Source: Crotophaga sulcirostris
Lineage: Eukaryota; Chordata; Aves; Cuculiformes; Crotophagidae
Reading direction: 5' to 3'
Length of the DNA: 64,000 nucleotides
NCBI GenBank assembly: GCA_013397455.1
Contig: VYZB01000193.1
Location: 616,972 to 680,971 of the forward strand
Shown: piece by piece, positions 1-13,165 of the stretch
How positions within the stretch are numbered: the stretch's first letter is position 1
Layout: each line of letters starts with the position of its first letter
The notes under the pieces: generated by a model
Told to the model about the DNA's origin: nothing
What the model saw: only the letters and a program-made list of their open reading frames with translations
Databases searched by the model: none
Position numbers and translations under genes: made by a program

Positions 1-2100
1 GCTTGCTTTTATGAGGGTGATTATTCAATCAATGGGCAAACAAAAATCTTTGTTACTGTAAAACTAAGCATGTCTTTAATGTTTCCTAGACCTACATCAA
101 GCAATCTGTACATACTCTGTTACATGAGACTGTGAGGGCCACTGATCTCTAACCGTTTCTGAGTATCTTCTTTTCCAAAGATATATTGAAATGGGTGCTT
201 GATTGAAGAGCTTAAGAACTTTTGCAGGTCTTGGTGAAAGAAGAGTCAGAGTGGCTCTAAGTGGAAATAAAAAAAATAGAAATAGTAAGTAAATATTTAT
301 TTATTTAAAGAATGACCAGTCTGCAATATAAACACCCTCTCAGAGGTTTGAAGGAATGACATATTCACAGCCTTTAAAAACAAAGTAATAAATATAGGTA
401 TCCAAAAGCTCTGCCCTAATAAATTGTCATCTCAACATATTTGCATCCCTGTGAAGTGAATGGGAAAAATACCTGACCTATAATCATATTTTGTAAAACA
501 GAGAACCTCAAGAGAAGGGATATTTAGATCTTTACATTGAATCAGGTTATGTATACTGTTAAAGTTGATAATTATAAAAGCTAAAGATAAAATAAGGAAG
601 TAATCACATTTGTTTTGCAGGAAGCAAGAAAAACAATGCCAAGTGTCAGGAAGGAATTCCCTCCCCCTCTCTATGGGATTGCAGTCTGTAGGTTCATTGT
701 CTTTCCGTGATACTACATTCATAACCAAGTTGATATAGATAAATGATCTGTTATCTACCATTTGAAAGTGAATTGATATTTTCAATTGGCGGAATAACTA
801 TGAATTCATTTTTCCATAAACCTGACTTGCAATGACTCAATAAATAGCATTCACTGTGACAATTTTTCTGCATATGTTTAGTCTTTTAATGATGATAACA
901 TGAAGAGTAGACAGACTGATACTGCCTCTAACCAAAAACCTATGTTGTGGATGTTGATACTCACTTTGACGTGTTGGTGTTCTGCACAAGCAGTGATGCC
1001 TCACACTTGTACCACAAATACAGTGCTTCCTGTAAAATTTTATTTGAAAATTACTTAGTATGTGTCTTTTGGAACTCACTATTTTCTGAACAACTGTAGG
1101 TTACTCTGATGAAGTCAGATAATTTTTTTCCATTTTTGTAAATAAATTTCTATGAGAGTTCCCGTCTAGCTGAACTAGTTGGATAGGCAGAAATCTTTAC
1201 ATTGCTCCATCCCACACTGAGAATTCTGTAATAAAAACAGATTCCCCAACAATCCTATGTGTTCAATTATGCATATTTGGCAAAATCCAAATGCAGTGGC
1301 AGAGAAGTTGCCATAGGAGCAGTCATTGGATGAAAATTCAAAGTCACTACCTGTAAAAGTATTTTGACAGAAATTTTACTGTGTAGGAGGCAGCATTAAA
1401 ATCAGGGTATTTCAGGTGTAGTTCATCATCCATTAAACCTGCTATAAATCTACTCCGTATACATTTATGTCACAGGGAAGGCAGCTCTATATGCAGTATA
1501 TATGTACCTTTATTTCCAGGTGATTCACTCAGACTCACAAATCGTGACTATCTGTTCAGAGGTAAGACTGGAGGATATAAAATCACCATGGAAGAAAATT
1601 CAGTAGAGTATTATTTACGCCAAGATACATTTATTTCAGGGACATGTAAAACACTGCATGTTAAAGTGATTGTGGAACACAGACCCAAGGAGATGTCAAC
1701 ATCAGCATTTCCTATACCATATAGTCTGTACAAAGCCATAGCTTTTTCCTTGCTCCTCAAAGACCTGAAATTCTTCATACCTCTTTACATCTCTATATAC
1801 ATACAGAATTCTCTAAGTCTTGTGCATAGTGAAAGAAATACAGAAACTAGAGAAATGAGGAATCACTGAAGATGGGAGTACAATGGCATGATTGCTGTGC
1901 ATCAGTTGTGGCTTCTCAAGATTATTTCCACCCAGAACTCTCTTAATTTGGTAGACACACCTATATAAGCATAGTACAAATAAGTAAAATCAATCCAGTA
2001 TATCAAGATCCATGGAATACTTTCTGTGGGTAGATGGGCAGATGTCATTTACTTCTGACATTCCTTATTCTAAGGAACAATAATTCTAATAATCAAAATC
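1..2100. other. Single-copy AT-rich DNA, no feature recognised
   Basis: No gene, repeat family or RNA gene could be recognised. Open frames here (for example 432-785 minus and 1588-1869 plus) are short, have no family resemblance and no convincing splice context, and are treated as chance frames. Confidence 0.6.
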
Positions 2101-2213
2101 GAGGCGGGGGGAAGGGAGGGGAGTGGCGAGTAGAAAAAAAAAATTCCCCCTGAAGAAAACAAACAAACAAAAAACAACAACAAACAAACAAAGAAGCAAA
2201 CAAAAAGGGGAAA
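2101..2213. repeat. G-rich block followed by A-rich/(CAAA)n low-complexity tract
   Basis: Positions 2103-2126 are almost pure purine with G runs of 6, 3 and 4. After a short A run and a C5, positions 2150-2213 are a degenerate CAAA/CAA repeat. The abrupt composition switch is seen directly. It is most likely simple-sequence drift; no flanking mobile element was recognised. Confidence 0.75.
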
Positions 2214-5200
2214 ATAAATCGTCATTTAATTCGACTGAAACTCAGAATCCATCTTGTAGTTAATAAGACTTAGAAACATGTGTTCTCTGGGAGCAGGTTA
2301 TTCTAGAGTTCCTAAACTGTTTTCTCTGCAGCAGCTTCTGATGACCTGTGCTGGAAATAAGGAGAAATTGCTCCTCCTAGTGCAGTGCTATAAGTTACCT
2401 GGAAGTTCTGGAAAAATATTTACATATTTCTTTAGTCCTTTCACATTTCTGTTTCCATTCTTCCACAGCTAGTTGGAATAAAAATAGGGTTCATATTTTG
2501 ATCCCAGTTACTCAAATATAAACTTAATATAGTGTTGTCACCAGCGGAAATTACTCTAAATTTATATTAGTGCAACTGCATATAACAAAATCTGGCAGTG
2601 TAGTAAAAAATTGTAAGATAGAATTAGACATGTTGCTCAGAAAGCAGTATATTTTTTATGACTTAACTCTGGTGCCAGGAGTAATGTTGCATTAGATCTA
2701 TTTCTATATGTGCATGTTGCTCTCAGCTAAAAATAATTTATTCAGTTCTCTGCTACATATATATTACACAGTATATGACATATGAATATGGGATATGGTA
2801 TATAGTATGTAGTATAGGACCACTGATGATGATTTAATAATACCCCAGAAAATGCTTTACTCATGTGACTTATTTTTTTTCCCCTCACATCTACATGCAT
2901 GCACGGACATGTATAGAAAATATTTCATAGCTCCATTCACTATTTCTTCCTTCAGTTCAACTTTTAGTTTTCATAGAGTCATCTTCATGAAAGCGGTCAG
3001 CTTTCTCTAGATATGTCTTGCATCATCATAAAATAAACAGGAATACTCTACGTTCCTGATAAAAAATTAGAATGAATCTCTTAGACAGTGAGCAATATAG
3101 GCCATGCTTTAGAAAGCTGAAGGGATGGGGTTTTTTTCTTATGCCGAATCTCATCAACCTACCTGAAGTTTTAATTATCAGAGTATTTGTTAGTAATTAA
3201 AGCAGCACCAATCTGACAAAGAAAATATTCCAAAATATATAATGCATAAAGTATGTATTCCAAAACAAAAAGTAGAAGTACAATTTTTTATTTTATCAGT
3301 TATTTAAACCTGGAGTTTATTTTCCCCTACAATGAGTTTTGCACGACAGGCACTGTCTTCTCAATCATATAGCTTCCAATGATAAGATGCAGTCTGGTCT
3401 AACTAGAAAGACAGCTCTTAGATGAAGTCCTGTTTGCACCCCATTCTTTAGGCAACAGTAAAAGCTTTTCTTACTTTCTAGTTTTTCTGACAACTAGTCA
3501 AGAATGTAAAATACACTAAGAAATTTATCTGCTTCTATTCAGATTATGTTGTCAGACATTGTATACAGTTTACATAAGGAGTGTTTTGATTTCAGCTAAC
3601 ACCTCTTATGTACGATTAATTGGCAATACCTTAGGGATTAGTCATAATATCTCCACTATAATGTGCAATTTGTTTTATAGTCCATAATTCAAATCAGTTA
3701 GCTCTTCCTATATCTGACCAAATTATCTGGCAGAGTTCAAATTTTCCTTCCAAAGGTTAACACCCTTCAACTGTGTGCAATTGACCCACATGACAATAGA
3801 TTTGTCAAGCTACATTAAAACTACAGTCTTGGGATTTGTTTCAATAATTATTAAATATATATCTTAAAATGGAAAATCAAAATTTCCCAAAAGAACTATG
3901 GAATAGGTTGAAATCAGAACATTGGCAACCTGTTTTCCTAACATGAAAAACTAATTTTAGAATACTGGTGTCAATTTTAGCACCATATTAATCAGCCTTT
4001 TTTGTTAATAATGGATATTTTGTAAAGGGCTTGAATAGGTACTGAAGTGTTAGGGGTTTTTATCCAACAGTGTGTTGAATATCCTGAATCTATAAACATG
4101 TACTAAAAAAGTCACAAGAACAGACTTTCATGGAAGCCTTGTGTTTCTACCTTTTTCTTTATTTGTTTTGTTTTGATCTCCTGGCTACATAAGACAATGA
4201 ATTAACCAAACAGAAAAAAAAAAAAAGCTATTCTTTTTATTTCCAGGTCTCTGGAATGGGTGCATTTAGGCTCTGTTAAGGCTGTGTGCTGAGCACCCTG
4301 GGAACAAAAGCAGCTCCTATCTCAATTAAAGTGTCTTACCCAGTCCAGTTCTATCATTTTGAATCACTGGAGGAAAGAAATAATAAAACTACGTGGACAA
4401 CCTTTTCTGTTGACTATAAACCAGAGGATTTTTAAGTTGCTATTAGGCTTGCAAAATCAGTAAGCATGATTAACATCTTCAATCTACTGTAACTTTTTTA
4501 GTCACTTACCATTGTTTTGAAGATGCTTTATTTAACTCGTTATCAGACGGTCTTTTTGTCTGTCCTGGCATGGCCTTAACCTTTCTTTCCTCTTTGTTCT
4601 CCAGAGGGCTTCTGTTTCTCCAACGTGGAAATCCTTGGTATTTTTGAGTTCATGCTCTTTCCAGGGCATTCTCTAATTCTCTTAGATCCTTCCTCCCCTC
4701 TTCTTAGATGCAGAAAAGATTTTAAAAATACTAGTTTTGTCAAACTTGGAAGTAATTTTTCAGTGTCTCATAATGTCAAAGAAAAAACTTCCATTCAACT
4801 GGCAGAGATTATATTGCTGTTTTGGCAGTTTGAGGCAGAGCAAGTTTTCAGTGGAAACCTGTGTTTGGCCTCTTCTGTGATGGCTGTTGAGGCCTCATGC
4901 TTGTGCTCTAAAATATCTGACAGACACTGGGGGGTTTTGTATTTATTAGCTATGCGAGCAAACACTTGTATTTATAGCCAAAATGTTTTAAATAGTTCCA
5001 ACAGAGGAAGCCTTGGCTGTGTCTTTGAACATATCTGAATGTATGGGATATTCTGTATATCCACAGTGCAGAAGTTCCTGAATTAGCAGGGGTCAAGTTT
5101 CTTTCAGAAGAAAAGCATTTTGTATATTTTTTAGCATCAAAATTATGTTAAGAAGATTTCTTATGATGCTTCTAATAAGTCAAACGTTTGTCATGGTTCC

Positions 5201-7170
5201 AGTTTTACCCAATTTTGCAGAGAAGAGGGACCAACCTCTATTACTCAAGTCACATTTTGGAGAGATGGCCAACCTGTAGCTATCATAAAGATGATAATGT
5301 GAGTAAGTGGGGCTTGTGAAAAATGCAGAATTCTAAAGAAAGGCCCAACCTGTGATTTCACCTTCTAAAATATCTATAGAGTCTTTGGGGGCACAATACC
5401 TACAACTGTTTTTTGTATTGTTTTGAAGTCTGATTATACTATATAAATTTCTTGGCCATGCAATACTCCAGTGGAACTAAAATGTGAACAATTTTTGCCT
5501 TACTTCAGTGAGACCCTTGTTAATATGGAAATTACTCAAAGATTGGTCTTCAGTTGAAAGCAGAATGGGATGCCACACATTTATGATATTATCATTGTTG
5601 TGTTCCTAACATGACTGGGAAGGGTAAGAAGCTGCTCCAAGGACAAGACTGAGCATCACTGCTTAATATTGAGCAGACAGTACTAGGGACTGACAAGTAG
5701 AATGTCTCGGCTTTTTCCCATCCCTATTTGTCCCCATTGTGAAGGCAATAGATGAACTAGTATGTGTTCTTCCTCAGTCACTGCCTTCAATGTCCTTCCA
5801 GGAGGACAGAATGAAAACTGCAGTGGTTTATTTTGATACATCATGCTGGGACCTGAGACATCTCAGGACATTGACATGCCCTCCCTGTCAGACTGGAGAA
5901 GTAGATAACTTCAAGTGCCAGAGCTACATCAAGTTAGGGTTTTCTCAACCTGAGTCATGGTTTGTAATGAGCAGTATCTTTCTTAATTTCTAAGAAGGTA
6001 AATTTGTCATAAAATAAGGTCTTAATCCATATGAACAAGGGAACCATGTAAGTCAAAGCAGCAAAATGTGATGCTGAAGTCTCAAAGGACTAATTTTACA
6101 TTTTGTGTACAAAACAGTACAGATGAAAAGCATTTGAATGCATGCTTAAAGAACCCGAAGTGAAATTATACTATCTGATCAGTCATAACTTGGGTCTGAG
6201 TATTTAAAAAGACACCACTGGGAGCCCGCACTTAATCTACAGATAAATTCAAATACTGCACACGTTCAAGGGAATCAGGATTTTTATATAAATATTCAGT
6301 GAGATGAAAAACATGTTAAATTCATTCAATAAATTATTCATTGTTACTAGCTTTTTCAGCTCTAAAGCTAAACAGCCATAAAATATTTTTTAAATCTGAA
6401 TCTGAAAGTCAAATCAGATAAATCACACCAAGTAGAAACTTTAAAATAAAAAAAAATACAACTCTGTTATCATAATTATTAACATTTATTATTGTTGAAT
6501 GGGGTAAAGGTAGCTTCAAAAATAAATTTAACTCTCTTGTTAGCTGTAGTGGCACAGAGATCTTTATGGTAAAAAATGAAGTGCACATATGAACATCATT
6601 CAATAAATAGAAAAATGGTAGCAAACTGTGATGTTTGCTGTGTCTTCTCTGCCCATAAAAGTTAGGTGAAAACGCCACTTATATTGTTGCCACAGCATGT
6701 ATTGTAGTATCAGATTTTCAAATGATGTACAAAGTTGACTACTTAATTTATATGCCACATATTTATTTAAAAGGCCATCTAGCAATGTAACTCTGCACTG
6801 TAAAAAAAAAGCACAGGAGAATGTTTATGGTACAACATACTCACATACAAAAGATTTCGTCACAAGAAAAGAGATATAGGGCAGCATTTCTATTAATCAG
6901 TGGGGCTGCTCTGTTTTCAAATAGCAAGACAGCAAGTTTCAGGTACAACTCAAACAGTGCTAGAGTGGGCTCTTGCAGAATCACACAAATTCTAGCAGAG
7001 CTGCCACCACAAAGTTCATTATTCACGATACAGACCTGGATTATTTTGAGTTCTCTCTAGTGTCGAAGTCCGACATGCAACTTAGTCACTGCCACAATGC
7101 TACAGAAGCTAAATACACATTAATGCCTGATAGCTTAAAAATTCAAGTGTCCACACATCATTATTAAAAT
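2214..7170. other. Single-copy AT-rich DNA, no gene recognised
   Basis: Contains homopolymer runs (for example A13 near 4214) but no CR1 tail, no recognisable coding similarity and no RNA gene. The longest frame, 4625-5038 plus, begins with GTG and reads as a chance frame. Confidence 0.6.
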
Positions 7171-7206
7171 TATGTTTAAAAAAAAAAACAGCAACAACAA
7201 CAAAAC
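7171..7206. repeat. A-run plus (CAA)n tract
   Basis: A run of A followed by about five CAA-like units (7188-7203) and A4C4. Simple low-complexity tract. No polyadenylation signal or mobile element was recognised next to it. Confidence 0.7.
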
Positions 7207-7590
7207 CCCTCACCATATTTAAAACCATTCTGCTTGTCCCTGTAATAAAGATATGACACTTGGGAACACCAGCCTGAGAGGAACTTTATTTCCTAGTCCT
7301 TCCTCACAACATTAGTAAAAGGTTACTGCCTGTCACTTGATAAGGACAAGTCACCATTCATTTCACTGCTCATTGCTGAATAGTCCTCTTTCTTACTTTC
7401 ATTGTATTAGGAATACAACGCAATTACCTATCAAAAATGGAACCAGAGTATAGTACATTTAAGTAGTAAAACAGCAAGGAAATCACAAGGGTTGGGATTT
7501 GAGCCTACTAAGGTTAGTCTGCCCATGGCTACCCACACAGAGAAGCCAGAAAGCAACAAAAAAGCAAGGTGGTAGTGAATGTTCTCCTTC

Positions 7591-7632
7591 AAGGAAGGAA
7601 ACAAGGAAGGAAGGAATGGAGGGAGGAAAAGG
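7591..7632. repeat. (GGAA)n polypurine tract
   Basis: Imperfect GGAA tetranucleotide repeat on the plus strand, all purine apart from single T and C interruptions. The frames crossing it (7431-7742 minus, 7579-7794 plus) owe part of their length to the lack of stops in the repeat. Confidence 0.8.
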
Positions 7633-10600
7633 AACATAGAGCTGATATATGAAAATGAAGCAAAGAAAATTGTGCATTTACAATGCAACTGCAATGCATT
7701 ATACTTTAGCACAGGTTGGTGCATTAGAGTAAAAAGGATCAAACAGGCAAATACACACTGGCAAAGCAGAGTTCTGCCAGGACTACTAAGATGAAATATG
7801 GTGATCTTTTCTACTTAAGAGTACACTTCCTGCATGCCAGTGACTGGCTTTCAGCCCTCGAGCTTCTTGTGGCTGTGTTCATGGGTAGAGATCTGGTGTA
7901 GCATTGATTTTATAAGTGATATTTGGAAGCACAGCGATGAACAGAAGACTCAGAGTCAGCATCACTAGAAAGGAAGGTTTGATTCCGTAGCTTTCATTCA
8001 TGATACTAAGTCTTCATGCGTGTAGAAATTATACATTTTTAAAGTACTTATTTATTATTAATTAAGAAATTTGTTGAGGGGAATGTTTTATAAAATTATA
8101 TTGAAATAGCTTAAAAGAGAAGTTCTTCTAAAATGTTTGTAGTCTTTTATCTTAGCTTGGATTTGAAATCCGCAAACCTATGTAACTGCACTACGGTCAA
8201 AATGCTAATGTAGATTAATTTAAAATGTATTTGTTTATTCCGTCTCATTCACTGTGATCCAAAGTATAAGTTCCTTATGAAACGAGCCAAGCAGTATAGC
8301 GTTAACATCGCTGGATTTTTTTTAAGTTGCTGTCCTTAAATTATGTTTTGAAATAGCAAATAAAAGCAATCCATAAACATATACCTCAGTGCGCTGAGTT
8401 TTCCCTTGTTTTGCGTGTAATGCTTGCCTTTTGAAATTTTTAAGCAGAGGTTCAGAAAACAGTGGAACATTTCCAGTATCCAACTGTGAACATCTTTGCA
8501 GCATGGGCACAACTATGGGGAGTTCAGAATGGAGGATTTCTTATTTTCTAAGGCTTCTGTTTGCTTATTGTACTTTCCTTGGTTTGTGGCTATTTAAAAG
8601 TACACTCACTTTAAACGTAAAACCTGCTTGTTGCTGTGGTTCTCAGAGGTTTGAAGAAGACTAGGAAAGTTTTTATGCTGTCTTGATCATTTCCTGTTGA
8701 TCAGATAAAAGACAAGAAAACAATACCCAGAATTCAGATCTCAATTTTGGATTCCTGCTGGACTGCATTCATCCAGAATGTAAATACATGCATAAATTCG
8801 TAATTTTCACTTGCTTATCTAATTCATTTCAATAGATCATGAGGGATGCATTATTTTAAAGCGAAAACATTGTCAGTATTAAGAGATTGCAATAGGTATG
8901 CTGATCCCCCCAAGAATATGTTTTAAAAGCATACACCACCTATCATTGCTCACAGTCTGGAACGTCAATGGAAGAAGCCATCTGAAAATTCAGTTTTAGA
9001 ATGGCATTTACGTTTGTCAAAAATTCACCCCTTAAGTTTTCATCTCAGTTTCCCTGTTTGGACTACATTTTAGAGTGGTGCTATCAAAATGTTATATAGA
9101 GAGTCAACACTTTCCTTTAATAAGGAAGGTTGAAGCTTTGTTGTTGATAAATAAAGCTGTGTAATATCAGAACTTAATCTGAGGATGCTATAGAACAGGT
9201 TGATCACAATGGTGGGGTTTGCCTGTAGTTCAGCTCTTTCTGGATGCAAAGTTCCATTGAAGTGGATTGCCATTTTCTCATATTCTCTTTGCAAATATTT
9301 GCTTTTTTGTTTGACTTTAAAAGCTTCTTCCTATAAGGCTCAATATTGTAGAGCAGGTGCTGTTTAGTTGGGAGCAATCATATGTGCCACATGCTGTTGT
9401 TTTGTTTCCCACATTGAACTAATGCTATCTGATAGCTTCTGGAAAAAAGACTTGCACTACTGAACAGAAAAATCTTATTTCTGCATACTTTCATGTTACT
9501 AACACCTAGCATTTCAGACTTGAGGCATGATTCCAGCAGAAGAAATCTGAAGTACAAAGTATGAGAAAATATTAAAAGAAATGCTTTCTTGCAGGGTTGC
9601 AGGGTGGAAGGAAAAATTACAAAGTTCATCAGGGATTGGATTTTACAATCTGATTAGCTTGGTGCAGTTAAACTTTATGAAGGATTCAAGCAAGCACAAG
9701 CACTGAGTCTAGCTTATTTTATTATTGTAACAATATTTATACTGTAAGCGTTGCAGGTGCTGGTGATATGTTCCTGGATTTGGAGCTGGAACATGCCTAG
9801 TACAATGGCAGAGCTCCCAGAAGTCCAGTTTTGCTGGAATAACCCCCTGTTTGGTACTTAGAATTATGTCGCTACCAGATTTTGCCTGCTGCTTCTCTAA
9901 ATTGGCCATGAAGTTTAACTGCTTTTAGTGAATGGTAATTCAAATACAAACTATACATATTTATGGTACGTCTTTTTCCTCTCTAAGTTTAATTTGGAAT
10001 CTACAGTGGCCTCAGAAAGCATACCATTTAAAAAAAAAATAAATCTTATGTTGAAGAGAGGAGAAGTAAAAGATCCTGTTTGTCGTGTGTGTGCAATCAC
10101 TGCTGAGCGATGCATAGTGATTACTTTTTTTTTTTTTTAATTGGCAGGCTTCTGAGACTGCGAGGGAAACTGGTGACAAGATGATGGATCAGTTTCACCA
10201 TATTGGCTTGTTGATCCAACAAACCGAAAGTGTATATTGGCATTTGTCACTCAGCTTTGGACCCCTACAGATTCCTGCTGCTGACTAGTCAAATATTTCA
10301 CCACCTTGTAATTATTGTTTCAACAGCAGAGGCTCCAAGAAATTCTCAGAGGAAAAAACTATTACAGCATAACTGCATTGAAGTGCAACTTAGTACCAGT
10401 TGAGTGAGAAGAAGTAAGCATATGGGAAAAAGGAAGAAACCAATGACAGTGTTTGAACAGCTTAACCCTTTTGGCCCTTGTGTGTTAATAGATTATTTAT
10501 GCATAACTTCCCCAGCAGGAAGAAATTAGTATGATTAGCGTTTTCTTTTTATTGACTGCAAATAATAGCAGATTGGAAAAATATTTGCATGCATTTTTGT

Positions 10601-11640
10601 TTGTTCCCTTGAAAATGTGTGACTGACTTTGAGGCCAGGACAGCCTCCATCATCTGTGCTTAGTTCCTAGGAAAAAGAAGTTTTCTTCTCAACTACAGGC
10701 AGCCTGTTTTATGGAGGTTAAAGGGAACCAAGTATAGTAAAGAAGGTAAAAGAAAAATATCTTTTTTACAACTTTGGAATAAGGGGTAAAGAAAAAACTT
10801 GCATTGCATTGAAATTTATCAATTCCTTCCGCAAAAAGTTATTTCACTAATAATAATTGAGTCTTCCATGGGTGTACCTGTGATTGCATAGGAATAAGAC
10901 ACTGATTGCAATGTAGCAGGATCTGGGGTGTTTGTGACAGAGCAGCCAGGGTGTACTGAAAAGGACTGGAGAAACCTTAGAGTCCTTATGAACTGTAAGT
11001 CATGCAAGGGAGAAATGTGTGAGGTTTTGTTTCATGTGAGATTATTTGTTGTGATATGTCCTGAAACAAAATAGGAAGTAAATGTCTGTTGTCTTCCAAT
11101 GAAAAGGAGTTTCTTAGCCCACAGAAATTAATAATAAGGAATACGTTTCTAAGGCATTCTCGAGAGAAGTCGTTGTCAAGAATCCGAATTAGCGCCATCT
11201 ACTGATTATGTCACAGAAAGAGCCTCATACTAGACCTATAAATTTGAGATACTGACTTTTAGCTGGGATATAACATGGTCTTAACCAAAGTCTAAAATAG
11301 ATTTGATGAACAATAGTGCTTCCTTAGGGAGATGGAAAAATTTTCATACAATGAGTGACTGTGTAAGAGTGTGTTATTTGGGGGATAGTGTATTTTTTCT
11401 TTCTACTTTTTAAGATATGATAAATCTCAAATTTCTTACCATGAGAAAGGTTGCTTGATCTATTGGAGAGGGATTTCCCAGTAGTACAAACTTTTAAGCT
11501 TTAAACAACTCTGAAGAAAGAGAAAGCAAAACTGGAAAACTGAACTATGGGAGAGGAGCTGCATGAAAAAATAGAAGAAACAAAACAAAAGATTTCAACA
11601 TGAGAGTAAATCACATCCCATATATATCACAAAATGGAGA
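7633..11640. other. Single-copy AT-rich DNA, no gene recognised
   Basis: No repeat family or coding similarity recognised. A T16 run lies near 10122-10138. Short frames on both strands have no family resemblance. Confidence 0.6.
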
Positions 11641-12425
11641 AGATTTCATTCAGCTCCAGGCAGGTCATGCACAGCATTTGTGCAAGTATACTGGAAAGGA
11701 TCATCTAGACAGTTATGTTAGATACCCATATCAGATAATAATTGCTAGTCACTGACTCCGAGAAGGGGTGGTTGTGTAAAAGAGGAAAGTTCACTGGAGA
11801 CTATCGGACCATGTGGAGAGAGGAGTGGTTATTTATTTTCTGATTATTGATTCTGTTAACAACCTGGGATAGGGATCATATGTTTTTGATTCACAGATGA
11901 TATGAAGCTCGGAGAAGCTGTATGTGTGCTGTAGGAGAGGAACTGGATCTCAGCGGTGTCTGAACTCTAGAAAGTGGCCTGGTGAAATTAACATGGATTT
12001 TAATAAAACAAGCACATCAGATTCTGGATGGAGGAAAACTTGGAGGGAAACAACTATGCAGAAAGGGACCTGAAGAGTTACAGCAAATGACAAGCTGGAC
12101 AGGAGTTAACATTTTGCAAAAATCTTCCTGTTGGAAGACATTAATAGGAATAGAGCCTGCAATATGTCATTATTAGGGAAAACTCATCAGGACCGCTGCA
12201 CTTCAAGAAAAATGTGGATCAGTGATGAGATGCAGATATAGATTATAAAAACAATTCTAACACAAAGAACAAAGAAGCAGAGGGACATAAGGGATCTCCA
12301 TTGGGTGAGCTTAGAAAGCACTCATTGCACAGAGATGACAAATTGGTCCTGCCTTTGGACAAGGTGGTAGATCAGATGATCTGAGGTGGCTCTAGGCTAG
12401 CTTTACTGTGCTTTATAGAAAGAGG
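11641..12425 (+). mobile_element. Ancient, degenerate CR1-type LINE fragment (reverse transcriptase to 3' end)
   Basis: Translated similarity to the CR1 ORF2 reverse transcriptase survives in patches. The clearest is an FTDDMKLGEA block at 11890-11919, matching the CR1 motif C context (F-A-D-D-T-K-L-G). A tryptophan/asparagine-containing patch follows near 11965-12000, and a block near 12060-12110 reads like the 'KDLGV...' region once frameshifts are allowed. Near 12370-12400 the wording 'cagatgatctgaggt' resembles the usual CR1 3' UTR. No octamer tail survives. The copy is full of stops and frameshifts and is much more diverged than the 44-46 kb element, so it is inferred to be an older insertion. 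The left boundary is uncertain. Confidence 0.55.
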
Positions 12426-13139
12426 AAATTGTCTTAGGATGACAGAACTTGGAGCACTGGTAGAGAGAAAAAAAATATCTGCGGTGACAGTTCCCTCTCT
12501 AAATGACTGTCTTCTGCTACAGTAAGTAATCTTAATAAAATACAGTTATTTTTCACATGTCCCATATGCATACAATTTTACTGTATGATTAAAATGGAAT
12601 CTAACATTATAATGAAGAATGATGTTTGAAAAAAAATTAGTTTAAAAGACCTAGCTAGAGGCATTTCATAAAGACATTCCTTCAAGAATACAGACTTTAG
12701 AGATTTAAACTTATACAACTTCCTGTCTCCTATTCAACTCCCTATCCTTTCCACAGAAACTTTCCCTTCTATTCACAGAGTGATACACCTTCTTATATCT
12801 GTGCAGAAAACAATTTGCACTCATTTTAGCAACCTGTCCTCTCTACCTTTCTCTTCTTTTTTTTTTTTCCACTGCTCCACTAGTACTGCTGGAGTTTTCC
12901 AGGCTCTGTATTTTTGACTGGAAAAATTACATTTTTGTTCAAATAGCTGCTCCTTTTTTGGGCTACCCTGCCAAGGAATAGTTTGCAATTGCTGCTGATA
13001 TCTCCTTTGACATTGATCTCTCTTTGATAATATGGCAAATAATAGTGATTTAGAAGTATTTCAATTTCTGTTTTCAATTTTTAGTGTCTGTGTTTTCTCC
13101 CTCCTTTTCTCAGACCTTCCTATTTAGGTCTTTCATTTG
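12426..13139. other. Single-copy DNA, pyrimidine-rich in its second half
   Basis: Plus strand is C/T-rich from about 12720 to 13139, including a T run at 12859-12868. No gene or repeat family recognised. Confidence 0.55.
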
Positions 13140-13165
13140 CCCTCCCTCAGTCCCACCCCCAACCC
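13140..13165 (-). other. Predicted G-quadruplex motif on the minus strand
   Basis: The plus strand has five C runs of at least three (13140-42, 13144-46, 13152-54, 13156-60, 13163-65) separated by 1, 5, 1 and 2 bases. The minus strand therefore fits the classic G3+N1-7 quadruplex pattern, with one run to spare. The pattern is seen directly; folding is inferred. Confidence 0.7.

Noticed and set aside
4625..5038. Longest fully sequenced plus-strand frame (137 codons)
   Set aside because: Begins with GTG, has no recognisable domain or splice context, and is of a length expected by chance in 64 kb of AT-rich DNA.
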